DNA from: an archaeon
GTDB taxonomy: Archaea > Hydrothermarchaeota > Hydrothermarchaeia > Hydrothermarchaeales > JALUUU01
Direction: 5' to 3'
Length of the DNA stretch: 7,894 nt
Assembly: GCA_027021185.1 (NCBI GenBank)
Contig: JALUUU010000190.1
Location: 1-7,894, forward strand
Under the pieces are notes generated by a model. The model saw nothing but the letters and a program-made list of their open reading frames with translations. It searched no databases and had not been told where the DNA came from. Below are positions 5,030 to 7,894 of this stretch, piece by piece. The position numbers were made by a program, and so were the translations under genes. Each line of letters opens with the position of its first letter. The first letter of the stretch is position 1.

Positions 5030-5037
5030 TATATTAT

Positions 5038-7077
5038 CTAGACCAGTAGGGGGGCGGAGATTATGGCGATGGTGTTCATGGCCTTGATCAGGGGGTTTAT
5101 AGCGGGTCCGGCGGTGTCCTTGTAGGGGTCACCGACGGTGTCCCCAACGACAGCGGCCTTATGGGCGTCGCTTCCCTTGCCCCCGTACTCGCCGTCCTCG
5201 ATGAGCTTCTTGGCGTTGTCCCAGGCCCCGCCTCCGTTGGCCATGGTGAGGGCCAGCAATAGGCCGGAGATTATACAGCCGATGAGGAGGCCGCCCAGGG
5301 CCAGGGGGCCTAGAAGGAAACCCACCAGCAGGGGAGAGGCCACAGCCAGCAGGCCGGGTAGGCTCATCTTCTTAAGGGCCCCCACAGTCACTATGTCCAC
5401 GCATCTCGCATAGTCGGGGTCGGCCTCCCCCTTCATTATCCCAGGGATCTCCCTGAACTGGCGCCTGACCTCCTCCACCACCTTGTATGCAGTGGAGCCA
5501 ACGGCCTCCATAGCGAGGGCGGCGAAGAGGAAGGGTATCAGGCCGCCGATCAGCAGGCCCGCGAGAACCCCGGGATCAGCTATGTTGAAGGCGAGGATGC
5601 TTATCTCCTTGCCAACCTCCTCTGCCATCCTGCTTATCTCCTGCATATAGGCGGCGAAGAGGGCGAGGGCTGCCAATCCCGCGCTGCCGATGGCGTATCC
5701 CTTGGTCACGGCCTTGGTGGTGTTCCCCACGGCGTCCAGGGCGTCAGTCACCTTCCGGGTCTCCTCTGGTAGGTCAGCCATCTCTGCGATACCGCCGGCG
5801 TTATCCGTTATGGGGCCGTAGCTGTCAAGGGCCACTATTATCCCAGTCACGGAGAGCATGGCCATGGCGGCTATGGCGACTCCGTATAGCCCGGCGAAGT
5901 GATAGCTCACCAGTATGCCCCCTACAACGACGAGAACCGGTAGGGTGGTGCTCTTATAGCCTACGGCCAGGCCGGTAATTATGTTGGTCGCCGGACCAGT
6001 GACAGATGCCTTGGCGATGCTCTTAACAGGGGAGTACTTGGTGGAGGTGAAGTACTCCGTGATAACTATCATAGCTATGGTTATGCCCAGCCCCACCAGG
6101 GCGGCAAAGTAAAGGTCGAGGCCGCTCACGTCTATAGCTCCCCTGACAGGGTCGGAATAGGTTACCCCCACGGGGAAGAGCTGGATTGTTATCCAGAAAA
6201 ACAAAACCGCGGATATCAATCCGCTGGCTATGGCGCCTTTGTAGAGGGTGCCCATAATGCTTCCACCGCTGTAACGCACAAAAAAGATCCCCAGGATGGA
6301 TGCCACGATGGCCGCAGCCCCGAGGGCCAGGGGATACTCAACAGCCGATGTCTTGCCCAGGAGGACATAGCCGAGGAGCATGGCTCCAATGGCAGTTACG
6401 GCGTAGGTCTCGAAGAGGTCCGCCCCCATGCCGGCGCAGTCCCCAACGTTGTCCCCAACGTTGTCGGCTATGACGGCGGGATTTCTGGGGTCGTCCTCGG
6501 GTATGCCGGCCTCCACCTTCCCCACCAGGTCGGCCCCAACGTCAGCGGCCTTGGTGTATATTCCGCCCCCGATCCTGGCGAAGAGGCTTATCAGGCTTCC
6601 CCCGAAGCCGAAGCCCACGACGAGGAATGGGTCTCTGAAGAGGTAATAGAAGAGGCTGACGCCCAGGAGCCCGAGCCCAACAACCGCCATTCCCGTAACC
6701 GCTCCGCCTCTGAAGGCCAGGGGAAGGGCTTCTTTGAGCCCGCCCTTCATAGCCGCGTTAGCGGTCCTGACGTTAGCCCTTACGGAGATGTTCATCCCCA
6801 AGTATCCCGCGACGCCCGAGAAGACGGCCCCCACGAGGAAAGAAACCCCCGTCTGCCAGTTAATGGCGACGGAGAGGAGGATGGTTATAACTCCTGCGAA
6901 CACGGCTATGGTCTTGTACTGGCGGTTAAGATAGGCCATGGCCCCTTGATGGATGGCCTCAGATATCTTCACCATCTTCTTATTTCCGGGTTCATAGTCC
7001 AATACGTTCCGCACCAGGTAGGCGGCGAAGACAAGAGCCACCACCCCTGCGATTAGAGCAATGATGGGTATCTCCAT
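5038..7077 (-). CDS. hppA: Membrane-bound pyrophosphatase, predicted K+-independent H+ pump
   Basis: This integral membrane enzyme hydrolyses pyrophosphate and uses the energy to pump protons across the cytoplasmic membrane. The 679-residue length and the many hydrophobic segments fit the 16-helix M-PPase family. The pyrophosphate/Mg site is shown by DVGADLVGKVE (179-189), EDDPRNPAVIADNVGDNVGDCAGMGADLFE (194-223) and the C-terminal KKLIEDGEYGGKGSDAHKAAVVGDTVGDPYKDTAGPAINPLIK. The subfamily-defining motif reads GNTTKAVTKG (451-460). K455 replaces the alanine of K+-dependent enzymes, and the T three residues later also fits the K+-independent class, whose known members pump H+. The ATG at 7077 has AGGAGG at 7085-7090, 7 nt upstream, overlapping the TAG stop of the PIN gene. 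The gene lies inside a run of translation and transcription genes and is probably co-transcribed with aIF2 gamma and PIN. Confidence 0.97.
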   Translation of the reverse strand: MEIPIIALIAGVVALVFAAYLVRNVLDYEPGNKKMVKISEAIHQGAMAYLNRQYKTIAVFAGVITILLSVAINWQTGVSFLVGAVFSGVAGYLGMNISVRANVRTANAAMKGGLKEALPLAFRGGAVTGMAVVGLGLLGVSLFYYLFRDPFLVVGFGFGGSLISLFARIGGGIYTKAADVGADLVGKVEAGIPEDDPRNPAVIADNVGDNVGDCAGMGADLFETYAVTAIGAMLLGYVLLGKTSAVEYPLALGAAAIVASILGIFFVRYSGGSIMGTLYKGAIASGLISAVLFFWITIQLFPVGVTYSDPVRGAIDVSGLDLYFAALVGLGITIAMIVITEYFTSTKYSPVKSIAKASVTGPATNIITGLAVGYKSTTLPVLVVVGGILVSYHFAGLYGVAIAAMAMLSVTGIIVALDSYGPITDNAGGIAEMADLPEETRKVTDALDAVGNTTKAVTKGYAIGSAGLAALALFAAYMQEISRMAEEVGKEISILAFNIADPGVLAGLLIGGLIPFLFAALAMEAVGSTAYKVVEEVRRQFREIPGIMKGEADPDYARCVDIVTVGALKKMSLPGLLAVASPLLVGFLLGPLALGGLLIGCIISGLLLALTMANGGGAWDNAKKLIEDGEYGGKGSDAHKAAVVGDTVGDPYKDTAGPAINPLIKAMNTIAIISAPLLV

Positions 7078-7084
7078 TTTATGT

Positions 7085-7091
7085 CCTCCTA
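7085..7091 (-). promoter_or_regulatory. SD of hppA embedding the PIN stop codon
   Basis: The minus strand reads TAGGAGG. TAG (7091-7089) ends the PIN gene and AGGAGG (7090-7085) is the SD of hppA, 7 nt before its ATG. This is the same stop-in-SD design as at rps24e and ties hppA translation to the PIN gene. Confidence 0.75.
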
Positions 7092-7487
7092 TTCAAGATA
7101 ACCTTCGAGCATCAAGTATTTTCTCTGTCTGAGGTATATAACAGGTAAGCCTTTACTTCTGAGCTTCTCAATTAAAATCTTATCGTTAGTACAGATTATC
7201 GTATTGCCCTCCTGGGCCAGGTTTATCAGGGCCCTGTCCACGTCTCTGATCCCTTCTCCTCCTGTCTCGATGACGGGGAGCTTCGAGGCCAGCTGCAGGG
7301 CGGCTCCCGCGCTCTTCCGCCTCATCCGGATCCCCCTGAGCTCCCTTAACACGCCGTCGGTCACATATACCCTGTATCTGCCCTCCAGGACCCTGTCCAG
7401 CTCGGCAAATACATCGACGTTGAACTGGAAAGGGATCATGAGAAAGTTTGAGTCCAGAATTACCCTATAAGATGATTCCGTAGCCAA
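7089..7487 (-). CDS. PIN-domain protein, Fcf1/VapC9-like putative RNase
   Basis: This 132-residue single-domain PIN protein is a predicted Mg/Mn-dependent ribonuclease. The acidic active-site residues can be placed at D12 (ILDSNFLM), E49 (VLRELRGI), D82/D84 (RDVDRALI) and D102 (CTNDKILIEKL), in the usual PIN order. The length and the ending YLRQRKYLMLEGYLE fit the archaeal PIN group often encoded next to aIF2 gamma, which suggests a role in rRNA processing or ribosome function rather than a toxin. No antitoxin-like gene is adjacent. The start is a TTG at 7487, overlapping the end of the aIF2 gamma gene by 23 nt, with GGTGG as a modest SD. No ATG occurs before the first conserved aspartate, which supports the TTG. 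The stop lies in the SD of hppA. Confidence 0.88.
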   Translation of the reverse strand: MATESSYRVILDSNFLMIPFQFNVDVFAELDRVLEGRYRVYVTDGVLRELRGIRMRRKSAGAALQLASKLPVIETGGEGIRDVDRALINLAQEGNTIICTNDKILIEKLRSKGLPVIYLRQRKYLMLEGYLE

Positions 7488-7894
7488 TGAGACGCCACCT
7501 TGCCCCTATCCGCCTGCTGATGGCCACCCTGGCACCCTTCTCCGCGCACACCGGAAGCTTAAGCTTGAGCTCCGCCTCCTCGTTCCTGGCGCTTGTAACT
7601 ATGCCTATGGTGGTGGCCGTGCCCACGTTGAGCATGAGGGGCTCGTTGGTCTTTATCTTCTCAACCTCAAGCTCCTCCTTGGTGCCGACGACGCGCTGGA
7701 GGAGATGCACCTCCAGGGTGAAGGAGTGCAGCACTGGCGGCAGAGTGTTGGGGAGGCCGAGGACCATCCCTGAGAGGCCGTCTGACTTGGTTATGCTGGG
7801 GTCGAGCTTGGTGCCGATCCCCACCAATCCCCCTGGAAAGACCTCTTTAACCCGGACTTTCCCCGCCATTATGGAGGTTATCTCGGTGGTGAGG
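7465..7894 (-). CDS. eif2g: Translation initiation factor aIF2 gamma, C-terminal part (5' end outside window)
   Basis: aIF2 gamma is the GTP-binding core of the archaeal initiation factor that brings Met-tRNAi to the small ribosomal subunit. The window holds its last 142 residues, covering the two C-terminal beta-barrel domains. The frame stays open to the right edge and reads LTTEITSI before the methionine at 7869, so that methionine is internal. Family signatures are PGGLVGIGTKLDPSITKSD, LEVHLLQRVVGTKEELEVEKIKTNEPLMLNVGTATTIG, KLPVCAEKGARVAISRRIGARWRLIGYG and the terminal IL. The GTPase domain lies outside the window. The end overlaps the PIN gene by 23 nt. Confidence 0.96.
   Translation of the reverse strand, partial: LTTEITSIMAGKVRVKEVFPGGLVGIGTKLDPSITKSDGLSGMVLGLPNTLPPVLHSFTLEVHLLQRVVGTKEELEVEKIKTNEPLMLNVGTATTIGIVTSARNEEAELKLKLPVCAEKGARVAISRRIGARWRLIGYGIIL

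Noticed and set aside
5022..5031. Perfect palindrome TATTTAAATA upstream of rpoE1 as an operator
   Set aside because: It is fully explained by the TATA box; self-complementary AT-rich 10-mers are common in such promoters.
7133..7142. TATA-like GTTATATACC on the minus strand inside the PIN gene, a possible hppA promoter
   Set aside because: It lies in conserved PIN coding sequence (VIYLRQ), and the stop-in-SD junction already explains hppA expression by coupling. Only a start-site map could justify it.
7089..7487. PIN gene as the toxin of a VapBC toxin-antitoxin pair
   Set aside because: No small antitoxin gene adjoins it. It overlaps aIF2 gamma and belongs to a conserved housekeeping neighbourhood.

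Overview
The window comes from an archaeon. It carries archaeal/eukaryotic-type information genes (aIF2 gamma, Rpb7-like RpoE1, Spt4, ribosomal proteins eS24 and eS31, Kae1 and Bud32), the archaeal dephospho-CoA kinase, TATA boxes close to the archaeal consensus and strong Shine-Dalgarno (SD) motifs. The gene core is fairly GC-rich, with one AT-richer gene near the left end. I do not assign a lineage below domain.

Layout, left to right. The 3' end of an endonuclease III-family gene (nth) runs on the + strand to 278. Everything else is on the minus strand. A 39-bp decayed copy of the bud32 3' end (275-313) abuts and overlaps the nth stop. An archaeal ATPase/DUF234 gene (348-1565) follows, with its own TATA box and a 30-bp near-palindrome over its start codon. 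Then comes a long block transcribed right to left: rpoE1 (start about 4985), spt4, dephospho-CoA kinase, rps24e, rps27ae, kae1 and bud32 (ends 1631). Upstream of it are a membrane pyrophosphatase (hppA, 5038-7077), a PIN-domain gene and the 3' part of the aIF2 gamma gene, cut by the right edge. No gene-free stretch exceeds 300 bases.

How the genes fit together. The rpoE1-to-bud32 block is a tightly packed operon with overlaps of 4 to 13 nt and gaps of 2 to 13 nt. It links RNA polymerase stalk and elongation factors, ribosomal proteins, CoA synthesis and the KEOPS tRNA t6A machinery. A TATA box and SD in the 52-nt gap after hppA suggest the block has its own promoter. aIF2 gamma, PIN and hppA form a second overlapping group just upstream. 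hppA is the metabolic outsider, and its motif predicts a K+-independent proton pump that removes the pyrophosphate made by biosynthesis.

The most notable observations are these. rpoE1 appears to start at an AUA codon. A duplicated bud32 3' end flanks the ATPase gene, which looks like insertion at a gene 3' end. A 30-bp dyad sits across the probable leaderless start of the ATPase gene. I see no evidence for a complete new defence or mobile system; the candidate for something undescribed is the ATPase insertion at the bud32 end.
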